Source: Piliocolobus tephrosceles (lineage: Eukaryota > Chordata > Mammalia > Primates > Cercopithecidae). From it: DNA of 64,000 nt. Both the position numbers and the translations under genes were made by a program. Position 1 is the first letter of the stretch, and each line of letters starts with the position of its first letter. Under the pieces are notes generated by a model. It saw only the letters and a program-made list of their open reading frames with translations, was not told the DNA's origin and ran no database searches. Shown one piece after another: positions 34,286-45,444 of the stretch. Where the stretch lies: positions 87,919,101-87,983,100 of the forward strand of contig NC_045441.1 in NCBI RefSeq assembly GCF_002776525.5, written 5' to 3'.

Positions 34286-36690
34286 CACAATCAAAATGGC
34301 TACCAAGAGGTGGGCCCAGTCAAAGCAAAAGTAGACTGGTCTAGAGCAAACATCATGGCAAGAGTTTTTTGGAATACTCAAGGAATTTTGCTTGTTGACT
34401 TTCTGGAAGGCCAGAGAATATCTGTAACATCCGCTTATTTTAAGAGTGTTTTAAGAAAGTTAACCGAAGATTTTAGCAGGAAAACAACCAGGAAAGCTTC
34501 ACCTGAGCATCTTTCTTCACTATGACAATGTTCCTGCTTATTCCTCTTAACAAAGAAGAACAATTTTGTGAGAGTTTCAATTGGAAATCATGAGTCATTC
34601 ACCTTACCATCCTGATTTGCTCCTTCTGACGCTTTTTGTTTCCTACTCTCAAAAATTCTGTAAAGGGCATTGATCTTTGTTCCATTAATAATGTAAAAAA
34701 AAAAAAATGTCAATTTAACCATTGACGTGGTTAGATTCACAGGACCTTCAGTTCTTTAGGGATGGACAAAATGGCTAATATCTACAAAAAAAAAAAAAAA
34801 AGTGTCTTGACCTTGATGGGATTTATTTTGAGAAATAAAGTCTGTGTTTTTAATTTGTGTCTCTTAATTCCATTTTATGAACTTTTTGAAGTTCCCTTGT
34901 ACTTTGTATGATCTATCTTTTAAAATATTCTGAGGTGCAATTTGTTGTCGAATGTATGATATATCCTGAAATTATTCCATGTGCACTTAAGAAGAATGTT
35001 CTATTGTTGGATAGAACATTGCTGCTATTGTTGGATAGAGTGTTCTACATAAGTCTGTTAGATCTAATTCATTTATTGTGTTGTTTAAATCCTCTATTTG
35101 CATACTTTTGTCTGATTGATCTATTCATTATTGGTAGGGATGTATTGAAGTCTCCAACAAGTATCATATAATTGTCTATTTTTCCCTTCAGTTTTGTCAA
35201 TTTTTGCTTCATATATTTTGATGGTCTCCTATTGGTCTATTTTGTCTGATATTATTAAATCCAACTCCTGCTGTCTTTTTATTAGTATTTTCAAGGAATA
35301 TCCTTTTATAATCTTTATCTTCAACTCATTTTCCTCTTTGGATCTAAAATGAGTCTCTTATAGACAATACATAGTTAGCTTATGTTCATTTGCTTATTTA
35401 ATCCATTCTGCTATCTTTTAATTTTGACTGGAGTATTTAGTTCACTTAAATTTAAGGTAATTACTGATAAGGAAAGATTTCTGCTATTTTACTGTTTGTT
35501 TTTTATATGACATGCCTTTTTTTTGTTCTCACGTCCTACATTTTCTTTGGTGTTTAGTTGATTTTTTGTAGTAAAACATTCACATTTTTATCTTCATTGC
35601 TTATTGCGTTTGTTCTTTAGCTAATTTCTGTATTGTAATAATGGGAATCATCTTTAATCATATAAAATTATAGCACTCCAATTTGAATTTACACTAGCAT
35701 AACTTCAATAAAATACAAACTCTCTGCTTATTTAAGAGGCTTGTCCCCATTCCATTTAGTTTTAGGTGTTAAAAATTAACATCTTTATACATTGTGTGTT
35801 AAAGAAGTGAAAATAATAATTTTACAATATACTAGTCTCTTAAATTAGGTAGAAAACAAAATTTGGATTTACAATCCAAAGTTACAATGATATTAGTTTT
35901 AGGCAAATACATAATTTTGTAATTCACTAGTCTTCTACAACTTGTCAAAAACAAAAAGTGGAGTTACACACCATCACTACAATACTGTATTTTATAATTG
36001 CTCATGTATTTATCTTTACTGAGATCTCTATTTCTTCATATGTCTTTGAGCTACTATCTAGCATTCTTTCATTTCAACCTGTAAGTCCCTTCAGCATTTC
36101 TTGCAGAGCACTCTATTGCTGGCAAACTCCATCAATTTTTGTTTATATAGGAATGTTTTAATTTCTCCCTGAGATTTGTTTTGTTTTGTTTGTTTGTTGC
36201 ATTTTGAATTTAGCCCATTACCTCTGGTGTCCAAAGCTTTTAAAAAGAAATTTTTTGATGATCTAACTGAGGATATCTTGTGTAGGACAAGTCACATCTA
36301 TTTTGCTTATTTTAAAATTCTGTCTTTTATTTGGTTTTCAACAGCTTAACTATAATATATCTCCATGTGTGTCTCTTTAAATTCATCGCATTTGAAGTTC
36401 ATTGAAGTTTAATGTGTATATATTTCTTTCACTAAATTTGGGAAGTTTTTGCCATCTTTTCTTGAAACATTTTCTATGATGCTTTCTTTCTCTCTTCTCT
36501 TCTCTTCTGTATGTTGGTCTGACTGATGGTGTTCTATAGGTCTCTAAGGCATATTTCAGTTTTTAATTTTTTTTCTGTCAGCACCTTAAAAAATTCCTAA
36601 TGTCTTATCCTCAAGTTCACTAATTCTTTATTTTGCCTGTTAAAATCACACTTTTAATATCTTTAGTATTTTTAAATTACGTTATTATAT

Positions 36691-37039
36691 ATACATATTT
36701 ACACATACACACATACACACATACACACACATATATTTTTTTTTTCTTTTTTCTTTTTGAGGTGGAGTCTTGCTCTGTCCACCAGGCTGGAGTGCAGTGA
36801 TGCGACCTCGGCTCACTGCAAGTCCTGCCTTCTGGGTTCACTCCATTCTCCTGCCTCAGCCTCCTGAGTAGCTGGGACTACAGGTGCCTGCCACCATGCC
36901 TGGCTAATTTTTTGTATTTTTGGTAGAGACGGGGTTTCACCATGTTAGCCAGGATGATCTCGACCTCCTGACCTTGTGATCCAGCTGCCTCAGCCTCCCA
37001 AAGTGCTGGGATTACAGGCGTGAGCCACCGCGCCCAGCC
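36691..37039 (-). repeat. AluY/S SINE, antisense, in L1M
   Basis: A microsatellite tail of (TATACA/CACATA)n at 36691-36735, then poly-T and a complete reverse-complement Alu ending 'ccaccgcgcccagcc'. The flanks 'tacgttattata' (36678-36689) and 'tatgttattgta' (37040-37051) form a 12-bp duplication with two changes. Confidence 0.93.
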
Positions 37040-37239
37040 TATGTTATTGTATTTTCAAGTTCCAGAATTTCTTTTTGGTTTTGTTTTACAGTTTCTCTTT
37101 ATTGATGTTGCCATTTTACTCATACATCATTTCTTGACTTTCCTAATATCTTCTTTTAGTTTTTTTGAGCATACTTAAAATAGATCTGTTATTAAGTGTC
37201 TACTATGTCTGTTATAAGACTTTTTCAGGGTCGATTTCC

Positions 37240-37568
37240 ATTTATTTATTTTATTTTTTAATTTTATTTTTTATTATTATTTTTTGAGATGGAGTTTCAC
37301 TCTTGTTGCCCAGGCTGGAGTGCAATGGCACGATCTTAGCTCACTTCAACCTCCACCTACCAGGTTCAAGTGATTCTCTTACCTCAGCCTCCCAAGTAGC
37401 CGCAATTACAGGCATGCACCACCACACCTGGCTAATTTTGTATTTTTAGTAGAGACGGAGTTTCTCCACGTTGGTCAGGCTGGTCTCAAACTCCCGACCT
37501 CAGGTGATCTCCCCACCTCGGCCTCCCAAAGTGCTGGGATTACAGGTGTGAGTCACCGTGCCTGGTCT
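37240..37568 (-). repeat. AluS SINE, antisense, in L1M
   Basis: The tail is (TTTAT)n; the body from 37285 is a diverged reverse-complement AluS with 'gatggagtttcactcttgtt' and 'gacctcaggtgatctccccac'. The flanks 'tatttatttt' on both sides are A/T-rich and only suggest a duplication. Confidence 0.92.
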
Positions 37569-38355
37569 ATTTATTTTTAAGTCAACCATACTTTCCTGTT
37601 GCTTTGTGTGCTTTGTGAATTTTTGTTGAAAACTGGACATTTGAATCTAATAACGTAACTAGAAAAGAGATTCCCTGCCTTTCCAGGATTTGTTGCCCTT
37701 TTTTGTTATTTGTTTCTTTCTTTGATTGTTGTAAGCTGTCTCTGTACTGAGGACTAAACTGAGGTATAAACTTATGGTCTTCTCAAGACTTCTCTGCTGG
37801 TGCCTTCCCCTGGGCATGCATGGTGGCATTCTATTATCCCATGAATTTGCAGTTGCTTTTTGATAGTCTTCAATGTCTGGTGCTCAGAACAAAAAGGAAA
37901 ACAGGAAGGCAAGAGATTTATAGGCCCTTTAAGTCCCCTAAAAGTCATTTCAGCCAGAGCTCACAACAATGTCTATACCTCTATGATCAGAAGAAACAAT
38001 CAGGGATCAGAGCATCGATTATGACATTTGGAAAGCAAGACCCATTTCACCTACCCTGGCTTCCACAAGCTGTGTTCAAGCTGCACCAGGAGCATGTGGA
38101 CAGCTGCTTGACATGGTGCTAAGGGGTGGAAGATTGGTAGCTACTTTTGTGCTAAGAGTTGAAAATAATCAAAATTAATCACAGTTTCCCATCCAGATCT
38201 TCCCCTGAAAAATGTAAGCCATCAAAGGACTCCAGATTTCCAAAAATAGTTACCTCAGACAGATTGTGCCTTGTAATTGTTATCTAGGTAAGGAGACAGA
38301 TTCCTGGTGCTTTACATGCTGCCGTTTTCCCCAGAATCTTCTGTTGATGTATTGC

Positions 38356-38662
38356 TTTTTTTTTTTTTTTTTTTTTTTTGAGACGGAGTCTCACTGTGTC
38401 GCCCAGGCTGGAGTGCAGTGGCCGGATCTCAGCTCACTGCAAGCTCCACCTCCCGAGTTTACCATATTCTCCTGCCTCAGCCTCCCAAGTAGCTGGGACT
38501 ACAGGCGCCCGCCACCTCGCCTGGCTAGTTTTTTGTATTTTTTTAGTAGAGACGGGGTTTCACCGTGTTAGCCAGGCTGGTCTCGATCTCCTGACCTTGT
38601 GATCCGCCCGTCTTGGCCTCCCAAAGTGCTGGGATTACAGGCTTGAGCCACCGCGCCCGGCC
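38356..38662 (-). repeat. Young AluY (Old World monkey type), antisense
   Basis: A T-run of about 24, then a near-consensus AluY with 'gtggccggatctcagctcac', 'cctcgcctggctagtttttt' and 'caggcttgagccaccgc'. The duplication gatgtattgc lies at 38346-38355 and 38663-38672. Low divergence indicates recent insertion. Confidence 0.96.
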
Positions 38663-38709
38663 GATGTATTGCTTTTTAACAAAGTACCTCCTCACTTACT
38701 TCTTTCCTC

Positions 38710-38830
38710 TGTTCCAAATGTAATTGTCATGCATATTTGTTTACTTCCCGATCACCTTATCAAGTACAATGCCTAATACATGGTAGGTACTCATAAATAT
38801 TTCAATATATGAATTAAATCCATCTTGCAT
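38710..38830 (+). repeat. L2 LINE 3' end, sense
   Basis: 'acaatgcctaatacatggta' followed by 'ggtactcataaatatttcaa' matches the L2 terminus (consensus 'cagtgcctggcacatagtag', 'gtgctcaataaatatttg'). Moderately diverged. Confidence 0.65.
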
Positions 38831-39823
38831 ATCCTGGGTTTACTACATTTTTAACCTGATTTTTTAATTCATCTTTAAATTTTTATCATTTAAAAATACA
38901 TATATTCTTGGTTTAATAATTAATTATGTACTCAATTTGCTTGTTTCTATTTTGTGATTCTTAGAGCATTGGTAACATTGTCATAAATTCTCACATTTCA
39001 CCCATTTCTTTTGTGTTTACAGATTTAATTTCTTTTCCACTATCATTTCACTCATTTCTTTTGTGTTCATGGATTTAATTTCTTTTCCACTTTCTAACAG
39101 TGAGTAATTTCTTAAGCAAGCTTTTTATAGCCTTAATCTAAATCTTCTTAGTGGGTGGCTAACCTTTGACAGTCACTGTTTGAAAAGTCTCATCAGAAAT
39201 ATCTATTTTCATGGCTTTGTTTTAATATCAGACATAATCCAGAAATTTACATAGCACACATATTTGTTCTGTCAAAATAAAATAATCAGAACTGCTGCCT
39301 TGCTTATGCTCAATAGAAACACTGTAAATAAAACTAGCATTGCAGTCAGTAATCTAAAATAACACAGTAGTTTTACTTTTTGAAATACAACCAAGATTTA
39401 AGGCAGGCAGGAAAGTAAGGTAAAATTTATCCATGTAGACACATGAAATTTCACTTGTCCTAACCCTTTCATGCTTCCTTGTACTTTCTACATCCTGTTA
39501 TAGAAAATTCTTCCTAGGCTTAAAGTGGGAAGCTATGTGCATATTCTCCCTCTCTAAATTCTTACCTATATTCTAATAGATACAAATCAGAAAGAAGAAA
39601 AGTCATTTGCCAGTCTCTTATCTGTAAGTCCTTAAATCACAACACCCCAAGAAGTACAGGGAGTTAATGTGTATTATTCTAATTCCATACTAGATTTAGC
39701 AGAGTAGTCAATGTATATAGAAGTTGATACTCTTTTAAAATTTTGCTACTGCTGTATCAACCTGCTGAGACCCCTCTGACACAACAGTCCATGAAGGAAA
39801 TGCCCTTTTCGTTAGTTTCTTTG
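38831..39823. other. Unique sequence with a 50-bp tandem duplication
   Basis: Two 50-base copies lie at 38994-39043 and 39044-39093, each holding 'catttcttttgtgtt' and 'gatttaatttcttttccac', with a handful of differences. The rest is AT-rich and shows no gene. Confidence 0.5.
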
Positions 39824-41805
39824 TTTGTTTGTTTATTATTATTATTATTATACTTTAAGTTCTGGGGTACATGTGCACAACGCGCAGGTTTGTTGCATAT
39901 GTATACATGTGCCATGTTGATGTGATGCACCCACTAACTCGTCATTTACATTAGGTGTATCTCCTAATGCTATCCCTCCCTCCTCCCCCCTCCCCACAAT
40001 AGGCCCCGGTGTGTGATGTTCCCCTTCCTGTGTCCAAGTGCTCTCATTGTTCAATTCCCACCTATGAGTGAGAACATGCGGTGTTTGGTTTTCTGTTCTT
40101 GCGATAGTTTGCTGAGAATGATGGTTTCCACCTGCATCCATGTCCCTACAAAGGACATGAACTCATCCTCTTTTATGGCTGCATAGTATTCCATGGTGTA
40201 TATGTGCCACATTTTCTTAATCCGGTCTGTCACTGATGGACATTTGGGTTGATTCCAAGTCTTTGCTATTGTGAATAGTGCTGCAATAAAGATACATGTG
40301 CATGTGTCTTTATAGCAGCATGATTTATAATCCTTTGGGTATATCCCCAGTAATGGGATGGCTGGGTCAAAAGGTATTTCTAGTTCTAGATCCTTGAGGA
40401 ATCGTCACACTGTTTTCTACAATGGTTGAGCTAGTTTACAATCCCACCAACAGTGTAAAAGTGTTCCTATTTCTCCACATCCTCTCCAGCACCTGTTGTT
40501 TCCTGATTTTTTAATGATTGTCATTCTAAGTGGTGTGAGATGGTATCTCATTGTGGTTTTGATTTGCATTTCTCTGATGGCAAGTGATGATGAACATTTT
40601 TTAATGTGTCTGTTGGCTGTATGAATGTCTTCTTTTGAGAAGTGTCTGTTCATATCCTTTGCCCACTTTATGATGGGGTTGTTTGTGTTTTGTTTTTGTT
40701 TTTTTTTTATAAATTTGTTTGAGTTCTTTGTAGGTTCTGGATATTAGCCCTTTGTCAAATGAGTAGATTGCAAAAATTTTCTCCCATTTTGTAGGTTGCC
40801 TGTTCACTCTGATGGTAGTTTCTTTTGCTGTGCAGAAGCTCTTTAGTTGAATTAGCTCCCATTTATCAACTTTGGCTTTTGTTGCCGTTGCTTTTGGTGT
40901 TTTAGACATGAAGTCCTTGCCCATGCCTATGTCTTGAATGGTATTACCTAGGTTTTCTTCTCAAGTTTTTATGGTTTTAGGTCTGACATTTAAGTCTCTA
41001 ATCCATCTTGAATTAATTTTCGTATAAGGAGCAAGGAAAGGATCCAGTTTCAGCTTCCTACTTATGGCTAGTCAATTTTCCCAGCACCGTTTATTAAATA
41101 GGGATTCCTTTCCCCATTTCTTGTTTTTCTCAGGTTTGTCAAAGATCAGATGGCTGTAGATGTGTGATATTATTTCTGAGGGCTCTGTTCTGTTCCATTG
41201 GTCTATATCTCTGTTTTGGTACCAGTACCATGCTGTTTTGCTTACTATAGCCTTGTAGTATAGTTTGAAGTCAGGTAGCGTGATGCCTCCAGCTTTGTTC
41301 TTTTGGCTTAGGATTGTCTTGGCAATGCGGGGTCTTTTTTGATTCCATATGAACTTTAAAGCAGTTTTTTCCAATTCTATGAAGAAAGTCATTGGTAGCT
41401 TAATGAGGATGGCATTGAATCTATAAATTACCTTGGGCAGTATGGCCATTTTCACAATATTGATTCTTCCTATCCATGAGCATGGTATGTTCTTCAGTTT
41501 GTTTGTGTCCTCTTTTATTTCACTGAGCAGTGGTTTGTAGTTCTCCTTGAAGAGGTCCTTTACATCCCTTGTAAGTTGGGTTCCTAGGTATTTTATTCTA
41601 TTTGAAGCTATTGTGAATGGGCGTTCATTCATGATTTGGCTCTCTGTTTGTCTGTTACTGGTGTATAAGAATGCTTGTGATTGTTGCACATTGATTTTGT
41701 ATCCTGAGACTTTGCTGCATTTGCTTATCAGCTTAAGGAGATTTTGGGCTGAGACAATGGGGTTTTCTAAATATACAATCATGTCATCTGCAAACAGGGA
41801 CTCCT
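39824..41805 (-). repeat. 5'-truncated L1PA, antisense
   Basis: The left edge is the tail, reading 'tttgtttgtttattattatt' before the antisense 3' UTR ('cataatac'-type 'ctttaagttctggggtacat'). It runs back through ORF2 to just upstream of the catalytic FADD codons. The 12-bp duplication ttagtttctttg lies at 39812-39823 and 41806-41817. About 1.98 kb of a 6-kb element remains. It encodes only broken ORF2 segments. Confidence 0.95.
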
Positions 41806-41821
41806 TTAGTTTCTTTGGCAC
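41072..41821 (-). pseudogene. LINE-1 ORF2 reverse-transcriptase fragment (249 codons)
   Basis: ORF2p is the L1 endonuclease/reverse transcriptase that copies L1 RNA at a nicked target. This open piece begins a few codons inside the upstream flanking sequence. It then reads 'ESLFADDMIVYLENP', the RT active-site block, followed by thumb-domain sequence such as 'KVSGYKINVQQSQAF' and 'WNRTEPSEI'. It stops at 'RCWEN' by a nonsense change. ORF2 normally has about 1,275 residues with an N-terminal endonuclease, which is missing. Dead copy. Confidence 0.9.
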
Positions 41822-41890
41822 AGTTGAGACACACTGATATTTTAGGTTGTTGCCTTATTACATGTTTAAAAGTAATTTAAAGAAGTAACA

Positions 41891-42197
41891 GGCCAGGTGC
41901 AGTGGCTCAAGCCTGTAATCCTGGCACTTTGGGAGGCCGAGACTGGCGGATCACGAGGTCAGGAGATCGAGACCATCCTGGCTAACATGGTGAAACCCCG
42001 TCTCTACTAAAAAATACAAAAAACTAGCTGGGCGCAGTGGTGGGCGCCTGTAGTCCCAGCTACTCTGGAGGCTGAGGCAGGAGAACGGTATAAACCCGGG
42101 AGGTGGAGCTTGCAGTGAGCTGAGATCCGGCCACTGCACTCCAGCCTGGGCGACAGAGCGAGACTCCGTCTCAAAAACAAAAGAAAAAAAAAAAAAA
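41891..42197 (+). repeat. Young AluY (Old World monkey type), sense
   Basis: Starts 'ggccaggtgcagtggctcaag' and carries 'ctcaagcctgtaatcc', 'caaaaaactagctgggcgc' and 'gagatccggccactgcac', the shared non-human-type variants. The duplication agaagtaaca lies at 41881-41890 and 42198-42207. Confidence 0.96.
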
Positions 42198-42207
42198 AGA
42201 AGTAACA

Positions 42208-44559
42208 TTATTTAAATCTGTTATAAGCTAAAATAAGAAAATTTTAAAAATATTATATTACAATATATAGATGATGGGCTTCCAATATCTGTGAAACCTC
42301 AAAATTCAAGTCATTTCCTTGATGATATTATTTGATATCTCAAACTCTTGGTTGTTTCTATGTGGTGGGTACCATCTTATTACTTACCATATGGAAGAAT
42401 TCTTTAAGATATAAAGTGCTTGTCCTTACTCAGATCATGGGAAAAATGTTCTTGCTTTCAAGTTTTGGTTTGAAAGGCATGACGTTCCAATGGTTTTCTG
42501 GCAATCTGTGATAATTCACATAATGAAGTAGCTCACACTTCATGCTAACCCCAACATCCTGTCTAGGGAAATGTTATCTAGCTCATTACAGCTTCATAGA
42601 CTAGTGAAATTTAGCTATATGACTACCATACTTACTATAGCACATGTACTGTAAGTATTGTATTGGTCTTCTATGGATTCCATTGTAACACATCAGTTTG
42701 GTTCCTTGAAGTGGTAGTAAAAGTTAAATGAATTGATTGAGCCTAATACAAAATATCACAGGGCCATCTTCCTCTGGCTATTTTTATTTTGTAATTTATG
42801 CCTGCACACATACATAAATACATATAAAATTATTTCTAAAACACTGAAAACTTCTTGGGTACAGTATTTGTATCCAAGTCATTCTGGTCTTTCTATTTTA
42901 TGCCAATAATAGACAGACAGCAAATACATCATTGTTGACTGCTGAGAGAATAGTATTTAACCTCCTTATAATTAATAAAGCATACCCGCTAGTCTGAAGT
43001 CTTAGGAAATTTTTGAAAATATACAATTCTTACAAATTTTTCTCTAGCTCTTTTCTGGATAGATTGCTTGGTTCACAAAGACTTTCTTTCATTCTTAATC
43101 TTTTTAGCCAGCAACTTTCGTGTTCTATAAAAAGAAAACTTCTTTTAGGTTTTTTAAAAAATCAGCTGAGGCTTGTAGGAGAGTAATTAGTGCCATATTG
43201 GCCTGAGGAAACAAAAAATTGGACTGCATTATAGTTTATATGAATTGTTTCTGAAAAGTATCATCTATATACTCCTGATTATGGCAAATATTTTCGAAGA
43301 TTTACATGTTTCAGTTTTCTGATATTCTATTAAATATTTGCGTTCATTCTGTCAATCTGATTATTGTACCTTTTAAGATAATTTCTTACTGGCCTTCCCA
43401 GTGTGAAATTTTCTCCAGAATACTGTGTTCTTATGTATCAGGATGGATAGCCAGATTTTCAAAATCTTTCCTTAAATGTTTTTCTTTAAAGCAGCTTTCT
43501 CCTCTTTTACTTAAGAAAAAGCCAGCATTAGAAAGCCAATGATATGAAGGCATCAGATTATGTTTTAAATTAAATTTATTATGTTTTTAAATAAAATATG
43601 CTCTAATAAAACAAAAAGGGGAAAATGTATTCAATCTTATGAGCTATTAATACTGTCTTAATAACAATATCAATTTAAATAATAAATGTTCATGCTGGAC
43701 TATTAACTGGAAAAAAACATTCAAGGGAGAATCGCCAAAGCAGGGAGTGACTTTGAATACTAGCAATAAAACTAATTACTAGCTCACATGACACCAAATT
43801 CCACCTTCCATTTCTGTCTACTTCAGTTCATCCCATTATTCCTTTCTTTATTATAGCTGATCTCTAGGAACCTTTAGCCATTAAAATATACTTTCCTCTG
43901 AATTACCATAGATCATTCATTGTTTAACCCTTTAAGAATCACCTCAACAATCAAGAGAGCTTATTGTAAAAACCTCTTGTGATCTTTTATTCAGAAAGAT
44001 GATACATGGAAAATACATAGATTTGAGAAGCTGTTTTAGGTGGCAGTCACTGCAATTCTGTTTTGTCTGTGTTCCTGTTATGGAATTGAATTATTGGTAT
44101 TTAACATAAATGGCAGTTTAAGACTTTTGAGGAAGGTGAATGAAAAGACTTTTCATGAAAAAACTAATTTTTCATTGTTTTCACATGCACTTAAAATTTA
44201 ATGTCTACATCTTCAGGAAACATAGGATAAGCAATTTATGAAGGAAACTGTGGCTTAAATCTAGTCTCTATAAATTGTGAATGTATTTACTTTTTCCACA
44301 CTTGCATAAAAGAAGTGTCCTACAAGCAATCTACATTCAGACTTACCTCCAAAACATGATCTTATAGATTGTTTTATGAGAAAATAGCATAAACACAAAT
44401 TTACTGTCAGTATCAAAGCAAACATAAATATAAGTTTAAAAATCATATTATAATACAAAGAAATTTGAACTTATACCTTAGAAGCGCAAAATAAGTTCAA
44501 ATTTTGGCCCAGTAAAATGTGATGCATATTGCATTAGCTTAGAAAATACTTTTCCTTAT
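42208..44559. other. Unique AT-rich sequence, no gene seen
   Basis: No recognised repeat. A perfect 14-bp inverted repeat with a 16-base loop lies at 44461-44504. The 78-residue frame at 43306-43542 has no recognisable domain. Confidence 0.4.
44461..44504. repeat. Perfect 14-bp inverted repeat, 16-base loop
   Basis: The arm aaatttgaacttat (44461-44474) and its exact reverse complement ataagttcaaattt (44491-44504) enclose a 16-base loop. It lies about 55 bp before the inverted L1 begins. Too AT-rich for a confident stable RNA call. Confidence 0.8.
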
Positions 44560-45403
44560 TGAATTGCTTAAGTTCCTGATAGATTGTGGATATTACATCT
44601 TTGTTGGATGCATAATTTGAAAATATTTTCTTCCATTTGTGTAGGTTGTCCGTTTACACTGTTGATAGTTTATTCTGCTGTGCAGAATCTCTTTAGTTTA
44701 GTTAGGTACCACTCATCAATTTTTGTTTTTGTTAGAATTACTTTTGAGGACTTAGTCATAAATTCTTTCCCAAGGGCGAAATCCAGAAGGGTGTTTCCTA
44801 GGTTTTCTTCTAGGATTCTTATAGTTTGATGTCTTGCATTTAAACCTTTAATCCAGGTTGAGTTAATATTTGTATATGGTGAAAAGTAGGGGTCCAGTTT
44901 CAATCTTCTGCATATAGCTAGCCAGTGATACCAATACCATTTATTGAATGGGAAGTTCTTTCCCCACTGCTTATTTTTGTTGACTTTGTTGAACATCAGG
45001 TGGTTTTAGGTGTGCAGTTCTGTTTCTGAGTTCCCTACTCTGTTCCATTAATCTATGTGTCTGTTTTTATATCAGTACTATGCTGTTTTGGATACTGTAG
45101 CCTTACAGCACAGTTTAAAGTAGAGTAACGTGATGCCTCCAGCTTTGTTTTGTTTTGTTTTGCGTAGGATTGCTTTGGCTACTCTGGCTCTTTTTTGATT
45201 CCATGTGAATTTTACAATAGTGCTTTCTAATTCTGTGAAAAATGACATTGGTAGTTTGATAGAAATAGTGTTGAGTCTGTAGACTGCTTTGGGTGATATG
45301 GACATTTTAACAGTATTAATTCTTTCAGTCTAATGGAATGTTTTCCCATTTGTTTGTGTCATCTATTATTTATTTCATCAATGTTTTGTAGTTCTCCTTG
45401 TAG

Positions 45404-45444
<41 letters not shown>

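Larger units (their letters stand above)
33095..34830 (+). pseudogene. mariner transposase pseudogene
   Basis: Decayed coding sequence of a Tc1/mariner-superfamily transposase, the enzyme that cuts and pastes its element at TA sites using a DD34D catalytic triad. The N-terminal part is readable near 33119-33230 (residues around 'SLGERKVKSLMLYEKF'). The central part is interrupted by two Alus. The catalytic second-aspartate region is readable near 34355-34410 as 'VFWNTQGILLVDFLEG', where the usual W-D is W-N but the aspartate of LLVDF remains. Further C-terminal parts are frameshifted, with A-runs near 34692 and 34784. No functional enzyme can be made. Confidence 0.85.
32930..34899 (+). mobile_element. 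mariner DNA transposon (Hsmar2-like), with two Alus inside
   Basis: The element sits in L1M at a TA dinucleotide duplicated at both edges (32928-32929 and 34900-34901); the L1 reads on across it. The left terminus 'tatgggacttaaaaatgttc' is a degraded inverted match to the right terminus 'gaactttttgaagttccctt'. Taking out the Alus at 33251-33524 and 33897-34283 leaves about 1.3 kb, the full length of a mariner. The body is colinear with a mariner transposase gene from its helix-turn-helix end (near 33120) to its C-terminal end (near 34800), followed by 'gagaaataaagtctgtgttt'. Confidence 0.92.
29262..38345 (-). repeat. Long antisense L1M, ORF2 C-terminus to 5' UTR, with nested insertions
   Basis: Reading left to right the sequence runs backwards through an old L1. 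ORF2 C-terminal part: 29262-30175. Reverse transcriptase: 31660-32927. Endonuclease: 34902-35500, including 'attttgtctgatattattaa', the antisense of the ISDK segment. ORF1 and 5' UTR: 35500-38345 in pieces, including 'aaaactggacatttgaatc' at 37628 and 'cctatcttc'-type promoter-proximal strings. Removing the nested elements leaves about 5 kb of colinear L1. All frames are broken. It was invaded by an ERV LTR (30176-31659), a mariner (32930-34899) and Alus at 36691, 37240 and 38356. Confidence 0.85.

Noticed and set aside
33788..34381. 197-codon minus-strand frame
   Set aside because: It is formed from an antisense Alu, its purine tail and part of the mariner pseudogene on the wrong strand.
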